Origin: Chitinophaga pinensis
Lineage (GTDB): Bacteria > Bacteroidota > Bacteroidia > UKL13-3
Length of the DNA: 64,000 nucleotides
NCBI GenBank assembly: GCA_945861965.1
Contig: CAMAWM010000006.1
Location: 1-64,000, forward strand
Direction: 5' to 3'
The notes beneath the pieces were generated by a model that was given only the letters and a program-made list of their open reading frames with translations, had not been told where the DNA came from and did not search any database. The position numbers and the translations under genes are program-made. This document shows, piece after piece, positions 27,347 through 35,812 of the stretch (positions are counted from its first letter, which is position 1; the number at the start of each line of letters is the position of its first letter).

Positions 27347-28009
27347 TTAATCATGGCATTCCATCATCAATAAATCGCCTTCTTCATAACTTATTTTAAC
27401 ATTTTCATCAGATAATGCTTCGTTGCTATTTCCTATTCGATAACCAAGTTTTAGTTTTTCATTGTTCAAATTATATTTTAACCCTGAAGTAATAATTCCA
27501 TTTACTTCGCCAACCGGAATTAATGAAATTGCAAATCCTTTGACATATCTTTTCTCGAAGTTTTTTGGCAGTAAAAATATTTTTGAATAATCGTCTATTA
27601 TAACAATATTGATTTTATTTTTATAACGAACAATATTGGTAATATTTGCAATGGTGTGGTCGGCACGTTTTCCAGTTGCCCAAATAATATTAACTGCAGC
27701 AAAACCTTTTTCAATTAAATATTCGATTCCTTTTTCTAAATCGGTTTTGTTTTGATCTACTATTTTTACAATTTCAATAGGTTGCTGATATTGTAAAATT
27801 TCTTCTGGATTTCTGTTGCGATCAAAATCTCCAAGCAAAACATCAATCTTAATTCCCAAGTCCAAAGCTCTGTCCATTGCGCCATCCAACACCATTACCA
27901 ATGGATTCCATTCGAGCAATTGCCCCAACAATTCTGTTGAACAGACTTCACCATTTGCAATAATTAATGCAGGTTCTTGCTTGTCGGTAACTACATGATG
28001 TGAACTCAT
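27347..28009 (-). CDS. thiN: Thiamine diphosphokinase
   Basis: Transfers pyrophosphate from ATP to thiamine to give thiamine diphosphate. The catalytic-domain motif LLGDFDRNRNPEE (about 58-70), the DQNKTDLEKGIEYLI segment (about 83-97) and the GKRADHTIANI stretch (about 112-122) match the family. The C-terminal beta-sandwich domain (~140-220, with SLIPVGEVNGIITSGLKYNL) binds thiamine. It is somewhat short (220 aa) but complete. ATG start; convergent with the 25894 gene. Confidence 0.9.
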   Translation of the reverse strand: MSSHHVVTDKQEPALIIANGEVCSTELLGQLLEWNPLVMVLDGAMDRALDLGIKIDVLLGDFDRNRNPEEILQYQQPIEIVKIVDQNKTDLEKGIEYLIEKGFAAVNIIWATGKRADHTIANITNIVRYKNKINIVIIDDYSKIFLLPKNFEKRYVKGFAISLIPVGEVNGIITSGLKYNLNNEKLKLGYRIGNSNEALSDENVKISYEEGDLLMMECHD

Positions 28010-28093
28010 TCAGAATTTAATAATTGATTTGTTTTTTGAATGTGCAATATTTTTAAAATTGCTTGAAATAAAAACACATTATTTTGTGCACGA

Positions 28094-28759
28094 ATGAAAA
28101 TTTATGAAACACTGAGTCAAACGCAAATACAACACAAAACAAAATTGATGCAAGCATTGCAAAAATACTTGCCCCAAAATGCATTGGAATATTGTACTGA
28201 ACTAATAATGTATCACAAATTGCATTTGCATATTGAAGTGGAACGGAAATCAAAATATGGCGATTACTCGGCACACGAAGGCAAAGGAAATCGCATCAGC
28301 ATCAATCATAATTTAAGCCGGTTTGAATTTTTAATAACCTTTGTTCATGAGCTTGCGCACCATACAGCGCATAAAAAATACGGTCCATCGCACGATGCAC
28401 ATGGCGAAGAATGGAAAAAAGAATTTCAACAATGCATGCGTCCGTTTTTTGATATGGAAATTTTTCCATTCGATTTAAAATTGACGCTTGCCAAGCACAT
28501 GAAAAACCCAAAATATTCGCAATCGGCCGATGTAAAACTGTTGGAGGTTTTACGAAAATACGATTCAAGAAAAGCAAATCAACCTACTTTATCGCAATTA
28601 CCTGATGGCGCATTTTTTAAAATAAAAGGAAACGAAATTGCCATGCGCAGAATTGAAAAACTAAGAACGTATGTGTTGTGCGAAACTCTAAATGGGAAAA
28701 AATACCGTGTACATTCGATGGTTGAAATTGAAAAACCAAGCGAAGAAAAAATGAAATGA
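28094..28759 (+). CDS. SprT-like zinc metalloprotease domain protein
   Basis: Zincin-type metalloprotease of the SprT/Spartan-like group, 221 residues and cytosolic (no signal peptide). The metal-binding HELAHHTAHKKYG motif is at about residues 82-94, with a further HGEEWKKEF segment (about 103) that positions the third ligand. The C-terminal part (~155-215: LPDGAFFKIKGNEIAMRRI, TLNGKKYRVHSM) looks like a beta-rich tail found in Bacteroidota members. The biological substrate is unknown. It ends in TGA, showing that TGA is a stop in this genome. Confidence 0.88.
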   Translation: MKIYETLSQTQIQHKTKLMQALQKYLPQNALEYCTELIMYHKLHLHIEVERKSKYGDYSAHEGKGNRISINHNLSRFEFLITFVHELAHHTAHKKYGPSHDAHGEEWKKEFQQCMRPFFDMEIFPFDLKLTLAKHMKNPKYSQSADVKLLEVLRKYDSRKANQPTLSQLPDGAFFKIKGNEIAMRRIEKLRTYVLCETLNGKKYRVHSMVEIEKPSEEKMK

Positions 28760-28764
28760 GTGTG

Positions 28765-29280
28765 CTATTTTTCTTTGTTTTTAAAATCAATTGAAACTCC
28801 GTTTACACAAAATCTCAAACCAGTTGGTTTTGGTCCATCGTCAAACACATGACCAATATGTCCGCCACAATTGGCACACATTATTTCGGTTCTTTTCATT
28901 CCATGAGTTGAATCCGTTTCGGTTTTTATTTTTGTACTGTCCAACGCATCAAAAAAACTAGGCCAACCACATCCAGCATCAAATTTATTTTCACTTGAAA
29001 ACAACTCGTTTCCGCATCCCACACAAACATAAATTCCTCCATCCCAATTTGCATTCCATTGGCTTGTAAAAGGCCTTTCAGTTCCCTTGTTTCTCAACAC
29101 TTGAAATTGCTCTGCACTGAGTTGCTTTTTCCATTCTTCATCCGTTTTATTAATTGGAAAAGTAGTTTTATTCATGCTTGTTTCGTTTGAAGTTGATGGT
29201 TCGGAATGAGGAGTGTTATTGTAATCACACGATGTAAAAACAAGCGTCAAAAATAAAGCGATTTGAGAAGAATTCATCAT
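28765..29280 (-). CDS. msrB: Peptide-methionine (R)-S-oxide reductase, exported lipoprotein
   Basis: Reduces methionine-R-sulfoxide residues. The MsrB domain (~45-166) carries both zinc pairs (CVGCG, CANCG) and the catalytic Cys158 in RFCVN. An N-terminal lipobox VFTSC (Cys18) puts it in the envelope rather than the cytosol, followed by a Ser/Thr-rich linker. It starts 9 bases after the HmuY-like lipoprotein gene and reads in the same direction, so it probably belongs to the haem-uptake operon, which would make sense as protection of envelope proteins from haem-driven oxidation (inference). Confidence 0.93.
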   Translation of the reverse strand: MMNSSQIALFLTLVFTSCDYNNTPHSEPSTSNETSMNKTTFPINKTDEEWKKQLSAEQFQVLRNKGTERPFTSQWNANWDGGIYVCVGCGNELFSSENKFDAGCGWPSFFDALDSTKIKTETDSTHGMKRTEIMCANCGGHIGHVFDDGPKPTGLRFCVNGVSIDFKNKEK

Positions 29281-29289
29281 TAAAAAAAA

Positions 29290-30291
29290 TTATTCTATTC
29301 GTAGGTATTCAAATTTTGGAGATCCTTTAATTCCGTTGTTATAAAAATCGATGAAACGAAGTTTCCAAATTTGTTTGCGATTGGAATCTATTGTTTGCAA
29401 AATATAATTTACGTGTTTTCGAATGGTATAATTTGCAGCAATTTGATCGTAAATTTTCCAATCGTATCCAATTGTATTTCGAGTGTTTTTATATTGAAAT
29501 GTTTTGGCTAATTCGGGAGTTATTTTTTCAAATTCGTTGATGCTATCTACAGCAACAATTATTTTTGATGGATTTATAAAAACACCTGTTAACGCATAAG
29601 GTGTGGGCTTTCCGGCTATGTCAAATATTTCGGCATATTGATTGAAACAAAAATGCCATTGGGTTTTTTCTGGTTCAAAATTTAATACGATTCCTTTGTT
29701 TTCAAAATTAAAATATACCAAATTTTTCGAATGGTCTTTTTCAATAAAAATCGTTGTGGTATCTGTGCCTGAATAATTGGAAAATGTAAGCCAATATCCC
29801 GAATCAGAAACCGAACGAATTATAAATTGTTTGAATCTGTTTTCGACTAAAGCAATATCAACTCCACGATCAATTGCATAAACATTTTGTTTGCTACTAT
29901 TGTTTGCATTGCACCAGTTTTTCATTGCTAAAGAATCAACATTTCCGTTTGATGGATCGCATGAATAAATTAAGGAAGAATAATCAAGCGAAGGAATAAA
30001 AGTTGTCTTTCCGGTATTAGCAATGAATGCATATTTCCCTCCGTTTACATAAATTAAATTTCCTACAATAGATGCATCAAATGCTAACTCCCAACATTTG
30101 TTGTCAGCCAAATAAATACTGCTGTCTTCTATGTTTACAAATGCCATTTTTTTATAATCGCTTCCAAGATCAACCCTAAGCATTCTACAAGCTCCTTTGG
30201 GTGAAAGTGTATATGGTTTTTCTGCTTTTTCGCAGGACAAAAAAACCAATAGCAAAAGCACAAAAAATATGTTCCTGTTTTTTTTAATCAT
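29290..30291 (-). CDS. hmuY: HmuY-family haem-binding lipoprotein
   Basis: Lipoprotein signal with lipobox FLSC (Cys20). The mature part repeats the HmuY pattern: a strand with MAFVNIEDSS, then CWELAFDASIVGNLIYVNGG, and a late KIYDQIAANYTI ... IWKLRFIDFYNNGIKGSPKF segment that is typical of the family's final strands. HmuY proteins take haem at the cell surface and pass it to the TonB receptor HmuR. At 333 residues it is longer than Porphyromonas HmuY and may carry two related halves (a second NLVYFNFENKGI at ~192). It begins one base after the stop of the receptor gene, which strongly supports the assignment. Confidence 0.78.
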   Translation of the reverse strand: MIKKNRNIFFVLLLLVFLSCEKAEKPYTLSPKGACRMLRVDLGSDYKKMAFVNIEDSSIYLADNKCWELAFDASIVGNLIYVNGGKYAFIANTGKTTFIPSLDYSSLIYSCDPSNGNVDSLAMKNWCNANNSSKQNVYAIDRGVDIALVENRFKQFIIRSVSDSGYWLTFSNYSGTDTTTIFIEKDHSKNLVYFNFENKGIVLNFEPEKTQWHFCFNQYAEIFDIAGKPTPYALTGVFINPSKIIVAVDSINEFEKITPELAKTFQYKNTRNTIGYDWKIYDQIAANYTIRKHVNYILQTIDSNRKQIWKLRFIDFYNNGIKGSPKFEYLRIE

Positions 30292-30292
30292 G

Positions 30293-32359
30293 CTATTTTT
30301 TATTCCAATCTAAATTTATTTTATACGAAACAAAAAGACTTCTTCCCAAAGCTATAAGTGCTGAATTGTTTTGATTTGAATGAGGTCCAGAAATAAAACT
30401 TGCCTGCACATTCTGTACATCAAAAATATTTTTGCAACCAAAAGTCAAGCTCATTTTTTTATTCAACATGTTTTTAGTGAGCGTAAAATCAAACAATGCA
30501 AATGTGTTTATATAACTTGAAAAATAGTTGTCGTTAACAATATCGTATTGATAGGTATTTAACTTGCCGTTTACTTTAAAAAACAAATTTATGTTAGCGT
30601 CCAATTTACTAAAATTATACATTGCATTTGCTCTAAATTGCGAATTGTCAAAATAGCGTTCGTTTGTATTTTTATTCAAAACCGAATTGCTAATTGAAGT
30701 ATATGCGTAGCCAAAACTTGTACTAAATTTTTCTCTTCGATATTCAACATCTAAGTTGAAACCAACACTCTTGAACTCGCCTATATTTATATATTGCGCA
30801 ACGAAAATACTGCTTTGCAATCGGGCAAAATCAATCCTGTTTTTAATGTGATTTAAAAATAGAGATGGTTCAATAACAAGTGTACTTTTATTGGATTTGT
30901 TTTCGTAATTTAAAGCAAATTGTATGTTGTCAGAAGTTTCTGCTTGCAGTTTTGGATTGCCTAAAAGATTGTGGTTTGGATCAACAAATTGCAAATGCAA
31001 TTCTTTTAAACTTGGCGCGCGAAAACCGCGAGCATACGAAAATCTCACCGCAATGTTATTTTGTAAATCATACTTGAAATGGATTGAAGGAATTAACGGT
31101 ACTGCAAATTGTGTGTTGTAAATAAAACGCATAGCCGGTCTGATCAAAATCTTTTCAACTGGCTTCCACTCTGTGCTTGCAAATAAATTGTAATCTGTAA
31201 TTTGTACTGATTGCAATGCAAGTCGATTTCCTATTGCTGTTTCGTTATTAAATTCATATCCCAATTGATAATTGAATTTGTCATTTTTATTTTTTTTCGA
31301 AACAGTTCCTCTACTCATCCAAAGCGAAAAATAATTGCTGTCTTGAAGTTGCGCATCTTGAATTAATTCTTCTTTTAGTGTCAGCAAATCTTTTTGAAAA
31401 GAATTTCTAATTCTTCTATAATTTTGATACGAAACAATTGCATGAACGCTGTAAAACGAGTTGTATTTTTTTTCAAAAAAAACAGTTGAGTTAATTCTGC
31501 GAGTAAAATAATATTCGTCTTTTGCATAGGCCTCATAAGAGTTTACAATTGCTTCGCCTTTGTTGCTTATTTTTTCATCAAAAAAAAGTGTGTTCAATTT
31601 TAGACTGCCATTTTTTATGTTCAATCCAAAATTAATGTTCGAAAAATATTGAAGTCTTGGCTTCCATATTTTTACTCTTGATTCTTCAGTTTGTGGATAG
31701 CCAAAAAAAATATTTCTTCCACCTAAAATTTGAAAAGCGATTCGTTTTCCAGCCGTTGAATATTCAAAGTTTGAATTGTATTGCCCAATCGTTTCGGCAT
31801 ATAAACTTGCCGATACTTTTGAATTGTTTTTAGTTGGCTTTTTACTAATAATATTAATCACTCCGCCCAAAGCATCCGAACCAAAATTTACACTCATTGG
31901 CCCCTCAATCATTTCAATTCGATCTACATTATTTAAATTTATTTGTGTTAGATCAATATTGCCATTCTCTCGTCCAATAACAGGCACTCCATCAAGCAAT
32001 ATTTTAATATTTTGTCCTGAAACTCCTTGTAAAATAAGGCTACTTCCTAATAAAGGATCTTGATTGATTCGAACATTTAATTCGTTGCACAACAAAGTTT
32101 GCAGATTGAAAGCACCTTGTGATTCTATCCGTTTGTTATCAATAACTTTAACTTTTAAAACAGAATTCGATAAAGAGTTTTCATTGATTTGTCCGGTAGT
32201 AATTACAACTTCATTCAAGCGATTTGCAACTAAACTATCCGAAATATTTTGTGAGGATATGGATTTTGCGAATCCGCACATCAGCACAAAAAAAACAATC
32301 ACTCCTTTGAAGAAAGAAGTGATTGTGAATTTGAAATTATATTTTTTCAGAATTGTCAA
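30293..32359 (-). CDS. TonB-dependent haem receptor (HmuR-like)
   Basis: Outer-membrane receptor of 688 residues. After the signal peptide (~1-37, ends SSQ) comes a plug with LNEVVITTGQINE, LLLDGVPVIGRENG-like and EGPMSVNFGSDALGGVINII segments (plug core ~60-170), then the barrel with FSYARGFRAPSLKELHLQFV (receptor signature region) and the final SYKINLDW strand. Its partners (HmuY lipoprotein immediately downstream, HmuY-T9SS protein upstream) point to haem as the substrate. The start is TTG at 32359; a TAA lies two codons upstream and there is no ATG before the signal peptide core. Confidence 0.88.
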   Translation of the reverse strand: MTILKKYNFKFTITSFFKGVIVFFVLMCGFAKSISSQNISDSLVANRLNEVVITTGQINENSLSNSVLKVKVIDNKRIESQGAFNLQTLLCNELNVRINQDPLLGSSLILQGVSGQNIKILLDGVPVIGRENGNIDLTQINLNNVDRIEMIEGPMSVNFGSDALGGVINIISKKPTKNNSKVSASLYAETIGQYNSNFEYSTAGKRIAFQILGGRNIFFGYPQTEESRVKIWKPRLQYFSNINFGLNIKNGSLKLNTLFFDEKISNKGEAIVNSYEAYAKDEYYFTRRINSTVFFEKKYNSFYSVHAIVSYQNYRRIRNSFQKDLLTLKEELIQDAQLQDSNYFSLWMSRGTVSKKNKNDKFNYQLGYEFNNETAIGNRLALQSVQITDYNLFASTEWKPVEKILIRPAMRFIYNTQFAVPLIPSIHFKYDLQNNIAVRFSYARGFRAPSLKELHLQFVDPNHNLLGNPKLQAETSDNIQFALNYENKSNKSTLVIEPSLFLNHIKNRIDFARLQSSIFVAQYINIGEFKSVGFNLDVEYRREKFSTSFGYAYTSISNSVLNKNTNERYFDNSQFRANAMYNFSKLDANINLFFKVNGKLNTYQYDIVNDNYFSSYINTFALFDFTLTKNMLNKKMSLTFGCKNIFDVQNVQASFISGPHSNQNNSALIALGRSLFVSYKINLDWNKK

Positions 32360-32392
32360 ATCTTATGATTTGTAAACTACTGTTTATAAAAT

Positions 32393-33697
32393 TTACTGTT
32401 TAATAAATTTATGAAATTCGGTTTTTCCATTCCATTCAATTTTGATGAAATAAATGCCAGAACCAAAACCCGACAAATCAAAATTGGTAGCGTTATTGAT
32501 TTCTTTTTTTGCAAGCTCTTTGCCGGTAATATCTGATACTATCGCATTTCCAGAAACCTTGTTTTCAAAATTACTTATAGATATATTTATTACTTCGTTT
32601 GCAGGATTTGGATAAACTAAAAACTGATTGCTTTTCTCGATGGTTTCATTTAATCCCAATAGAGGTCTCATGAAAATTGTTTTTTTGAATGCAATATTCT
32701 GACGTGTTGAATTAGCAAAATAATTAGTAAAAATTATTTTGTAATCTGCTAATGTATCTAATGGAGATTTAACAAAAAAAGCAAGCGAATCAACAATAGG
32801 AACATTTCCTGGAGCCATTGCAATTTCTTTCCAAGTCCAATCTAAAATATTACAATTTTTTGAATAAGGCGGCATTGGTTTTGGTCCTACCGAATCAATA
32901 TCTCCACCAAAATATTTAGCAGCTTGCACCTTTGGATTTTGCAAAACGCCAACTACTGGATACATCACTGGAGGTCCACCTAAACTAACTGGTGCTTTGT
33001 ATTTGGTGAAAAGCAAATCCCAACTGTTAGCCGAAGGTTCGCGGTCAATTGCAGTTTTTGTTATTAAATTATAATACGCAAATAGTTTTCCTGCATACTC
33101 TTTTTTCTTAATCGTTACGCTGTTGCTATCGCTTCCGTCAATGTTTGAAAAAGAAAATACCCATTGTGTATCGGCTTCGTTGCGTTGAATACAAATTTTC
33201 TTGAAATTTGATGTTCCAATAACGGCTAGAAAAACTTTTGTTCCTATTACATTATGACTTGGATCTACATAAGTATAAGTTCCCCAACCATAATCTGCAA
33301 CTGACATAGATGCAAAATTGTATCCATCGTTAAAAGCACCAATATCCCAACTTGTATCGCCATTATATGTTTGCTTCCAAGTTTTCCATCCAGCGGTATC
33401 AAATTGTTCCCAATTAGACGATGTAAAATTTGATTTGTAAAGACTTGTACCTCTACCATCATTAATTTTTACAGTAGCTCCTTGCATGGTATTGCTTGGC
33501 GGAATAGATGGTCGAACGGAAAATGCAATGTGCCAATTGTTTCCGATAACAGTATCTTTATTTCCTGATTTCAAATTGTAATAAACATCCTGAACGTTTC
33601 CTGGCTTCATGCTTAAGGAGTCCTGAACGGTTATAGGTTGTGCTGACACTAAAGTACTAGCAATAGTACATACGGTTAAAAAAAATAGTTTCTTCAT
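32393..33697 (-). CDS. HmuY-like domains fused to a T9SS type A sorting domain
   Basis: Secreted protein of 434 aa. Signal peptide 1-19 (ends VSA). Two HmuY-like motifs are visible: VYYNLKSGNKDTVIGNNWHI (about 39) and FAYYNLITKTAIDREPSANS (about 200) with WDLLFTKYKAP, as in haem-binding HmuY proteins. The last ~80 residues are a classical type A sorting domain: VYPNPANEVINI, VSDITGKELAKKEI, GIYFIKIEW, ending KFIKQ. So a putative haemophore would be displayed or released through T9SS. It is the first gene of the haem cluster, 33 bases before the receptor. Confidence 0.8.
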   Translation of the reverse strand: MKKLFFLTVCTIASTLVSAQPITVQDSLSMKPGNVQDVYYNLKSGNKDTVIGNNWHIAFSVRPSIPPSNTMQGATVKINDGRGTSLYKSNFTSSNWEQFDTAGWKTWKQTYNGDTSWDIGAFNDGYNFASMSVADYGWGTYTYVDPSHNVIGTKVFLAVIGTSNFKKICIQRNEADTQWVFSFSNIDGSDSNSVTIKKKEYAGKLFAYYNLITKTAIDREPSANSWDLLFTKYKAPVSLGGPPVMYPVVGVLQNPKVQAAKYFGGDIDSVGPKPMPPYSKNCNILDWTWKEIAMAPGNVPIVDSLAFFVKSPLDTLADYKIIFTNYFANSTRQNIAFKKTIFMRPLLGLNETIEKSNQFLVYPNPANEVINISISNFENKVSGNAIVSDITGKELAKKEINNATNFDLSGFGSGIYFIKIEWNGKTEFHKFIKQ

Positions 33698-33849
33698 TAA
33701 TTTATTATTTGGTTTTTTAATTGGGGCGCAAAACTCGCACTACCTAGCTCAAAGTGCTATGATGTAACTCACGTATTTTTTTTATGACTGAATTTTTACA
33801 ATTCAAAATTTATCGTGCTTGAATTTAAAAACAAGATAGTTATTACGAT

Positions 33850-33881
33850 TTTGGCAGTTAAGTCAATTTGATTTAGTTTTG
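33850..33881 (+). promoter_or_regulatory. Promoter of panD
   Basis: TTTG at 33850-33853, a 20-base spacer and TAGTTTTG at 33874-33881, an excellent match to the Bacteroidota -33/-7 consensus. The panD ATG is 18 bases downstream. The -7 box overlaps the TTG at 33879, ruling that out as the start codon. Confidence 0.65.
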
Positions 33882-33899
33882 CCGAGCAAATACACAGAT

Positions 33900-34247
33900 A
33901 TGCATATACAAGTTTTAAAATCAAAAATACACCGAGTAAAAGTAACCCAAACAGAACTTCACTATGTGGGTAGTATTACCATTGATCAGGATTTGATGAC
34001 CGCATCAAACATTATTGAAAATGAAAAAGTTCAGGTTGTAAACATCAACAATGGCGAGCGATTGGAAACCTATGTAATTACTGGCGAACCCGGAACTGGA
34101 ATAATTTGTTTAAATGGTCCTGCTGCACGAAAAGCCGCTGTTGGCGATTATGTTATCGTTTTGTCCTATGCAAGTATGGATTTTGAAGAAGCCAAAAAAT
34201 ACAAACCCGTTGCTGTTTATCCTGATATAAACAATAAGATTAGTTAA
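33900..34247 (+). CDS. panD: Aspartate 1-decarboxylase precursor
   Basis: Pyruvoyl enzyme that makes beta-alanine for pantothenate and CoA. The proenzyme self-cleaves between Gly24 and Ser25 in HYVGSITID, exactly at the family position when ATG 33900 is used; [15 protein letters not shown] before it and [19 protein letters not shown] after it are family signatures. Length 115 aa is standard. It is directly abutted by the next gene: its TAA is followed without a gap by the TTG start of the membrane protein, so the two are translationally close. Confidence 0.95.
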   Translation: MHIQVLKSKIHRVKVTQTELHYVGSITIDQDLMTASNIIENEKVQVVNINNGERLETYVITGEPGTGIICLNGPAARKAAVGDYVIVLSYASMDFEEAKKYKPVAVYPDINNKIS

Positions 34248-35237
34248 TTGAATAACAAATCAAATAAAATACTGCAATACCTATTAATTGCTGCGATAGG
34301 TGGTTTTTTTATTTATTTCGTTTTTAAGGGAACTAATTGGCAAGAGATGTTTGCCAAAATTAGTAATGCCAATTTTTATTGGCTTAGCTTGGCCATGTTA
34401 GTCGGAATTTTTAGTCATTGGCTTCGAGCCTTCAGAGGAGTGATGATGTACGATGCAATGGGATATTCCATTTCAACCAAAAATAGTTTCTATGCCGTTT
34501 TAATTGGATACATGATGAGTTATATAATTCCTCGTGCAGGCGAAGTTTATAGATGTGTAAGTTTAAATAAAACGGATTCCATGCCTATTGAAAAATCGCT
34601 GGGAACAGTGGTGACCGAAAGATTGGTTGATATGCTAATTTTGCTTTTAATTATTGCATTTGTGTTTGTTATACAATTCGATTTGTTAGTTAATTTTATC
34701 AGCCATAGTTTAGATTCAAAAACCGAATCAACAACCAATTCCATTTTAATAAAATCAATGCTTACTTTATTTATAATTATAAGCATTGTTTTGTTTTTTG
34801 TTTTCAGAAAAAAAATAGTGCAGCATGCATTTTATCAAAAACTAAAAACCGGTTTTACAACTGGATTATTAAGCGTTAAACAAGTAAAAAATCCAATCCT
34901 TTTTATTGTGCTTTCATTTTCTATTTGGATTGGCTATTTGCTGATGATGTATATTTGTTTTTTTGCGATGCAGTCAACAAGCAATTTAGGAATATTTGAA
35001 TGCCTTACCGTTTTTGCAATTGGAACTATTGGAGTGGTTTTGCCCGCACCAGCTGCAGGAGCGGGAGCCTATCATTTTTTTGTCATTCAATCGTTGTTGT
35101 TATTTGGTGTAGGTGCAGAAGACGGAAAAGCATATGCAACTATGGTGCATGGTGTACAAATGATTTTGCTTTTAATTATTGGTTCGATATGTTCGTATAT
35201 AGTTTTAAAAACGAAAAACAAAAATGCAATCAATTAA
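34248..35237 (+). CDS. Flippase-like membrane protein of the lysylphosphatidylglycerol synthase TM family
   Basis: Integral membrane protein (329 aa) of the UPF0104/LPG_synthase_TM group with about eight hydrophobic helices. Family landmarks include FSHWLRAFRGVMM, YMMSYIIPRAGEVYRCVSL (about 90-108), ERLVDMLILLL and the glycine/alanine-rich VVLPAPAAGAGAYHFFV (about 263-279). Relatives move or synthesise lipid-linked molecules, but this protein has no soluble catalytic domain. It starts at TTG 34248, immediately after the panD stop; no ATG is available before the first helix. It overlaps the following gene by 14 bases. Confidence 0.85.
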   Translation: MNNKSNKILQYLLIAAIGGFFIYFVFKGTNWQEMFAKISNANFYWLSLAMLVGIFSHWLRAFRGVMMYDAMGYSISTKNSFYAVLIGYMMSYIIPRAGEVYRCVSLNKTDSMPIEKSLGTVVTERLVDMLILLLIIAFVFVIQFDLLVNFISHSLDSKTESTTNSILIKSMLTLFIIISIVLFFVFRKKIVQHAFYQKLKTGFTTGLLSVKQVKNPILFIVLSFSIWIGYLLMMYICFFAMQSTSNLGIFECLTVFAIGTIGVVLPAPAAGAGAYHFFVIQSLLLFGVGAEDGKAYATMVHGVQMILLLIIGSICSYIVLKTKNKNAIN

Positions 35238-35703
35238 TTCAAAAATAATTGACCGAAATAATTTACAACAACTAATTGAAAAGTGGAGACTTTCAAACGA
35301 AAAAATTGTTTTCACAAATGGCTGTTTTGACATTATTCATCGCGGGCACATTGATTATTTATCAAAATCTGCTGCACTTGGAACCAAATTAATAATTGGG
35401 CTAAATACAGATGCATCAGTTAGAAAATTAAAAGGAGATACCAGACCAATTCAAGACGAACAATCAAGACAAATTATACTCTCGGCTTTTCAATTTGTAG
35501 ATGCTGTAATTTTATTTGACGAAGAAACTCCGTATGCATTAATAAACTCTGTTCAACCTGATATACTAGTAAAAGGCAGCGATTACAAACCCGAAGAAAT
35601 TGTTGGATTTGATATCGTAAAAGCAAAAAATGGTGAAGTTATTACCATTGATTACCTCCCAGGATTTTCTACAAGTGCAATCGAAAAAAAAATAAAACAA
35701 TAG
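35224..35703 (+). CDS. rfaE2: D-glycero-beta-D-manno-heptose 1-phosphate adenylyltransferase
   Basis: Nucleotidyltransferase that makes ADP-heptose for lipopolysaccharide core. The signature VFTNGCFDIIHRGHIDYL (about 29-46) contains the HxGH catalytic motif; LKGDTRPIQDEQSRQIIL and VKGSDYKPEEIVG are also family segments. It corresponds to the C-terminal half of the fused HldE of enterobacteria, a normal stand-alone form (159 aa). It overlaps the upstream membrane-protein gene by 14 bases, indicating tight co-expression of panD, the membrane protein and this gene. Confidence 0.93.
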   Translation: MQSINSKIIDRNNLQQLIEKWRLSNEKIVFTNGCFDIIHRGHIDYLSKSAALGTKLIIGLNTDASVRKLKGDTRPIQDEQSRQIILSAFQFVDAVILFDEETPYALINSVQPDILVKGSDYKPEEIVGFDIVKAKNGEVITIDYLPGFSTSAIEKKIKQ

Positions 35704-35753
35704 CATCTTAAAAGTTAATCTTCCAATACTTCCTTTTTGCCCTTGTATTTCAA

Positions 35754-35784
35754 TTTGCCTACTTAAGGATTAGCGATATATTCG
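35754..35784 (+). promoter_or_regulatory. Promoter of the acyl-CoA dehydrogenase gene
   Basis: TTTG at 35754-35757, exactly 19 bases, then TATATTCG at 35777-35784, fitting the Bacteroidota consensus apart from one C in the -7 element. The ATG lies 28 bases further on. Confidence 0.6.
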
Positions 35785-35812
35785 CACTCTCAAATTAAAA
35801 AAACTTTCAGAA

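Noticed and set aside
32287-32325. Hairpin CAATCACT...AGTGATTG
   Set aside because: Lies inside the signal-peptide coding part of the haem receptor gene; no T-run in the right place, likely chance.
33879-33899. TTG start for panD seven codons upstream of the ATG
   Set aside because: Overlaps the -7 promoter box; ATG 33900 puts the cleavage site at Gly24-Ser25 as in the family.
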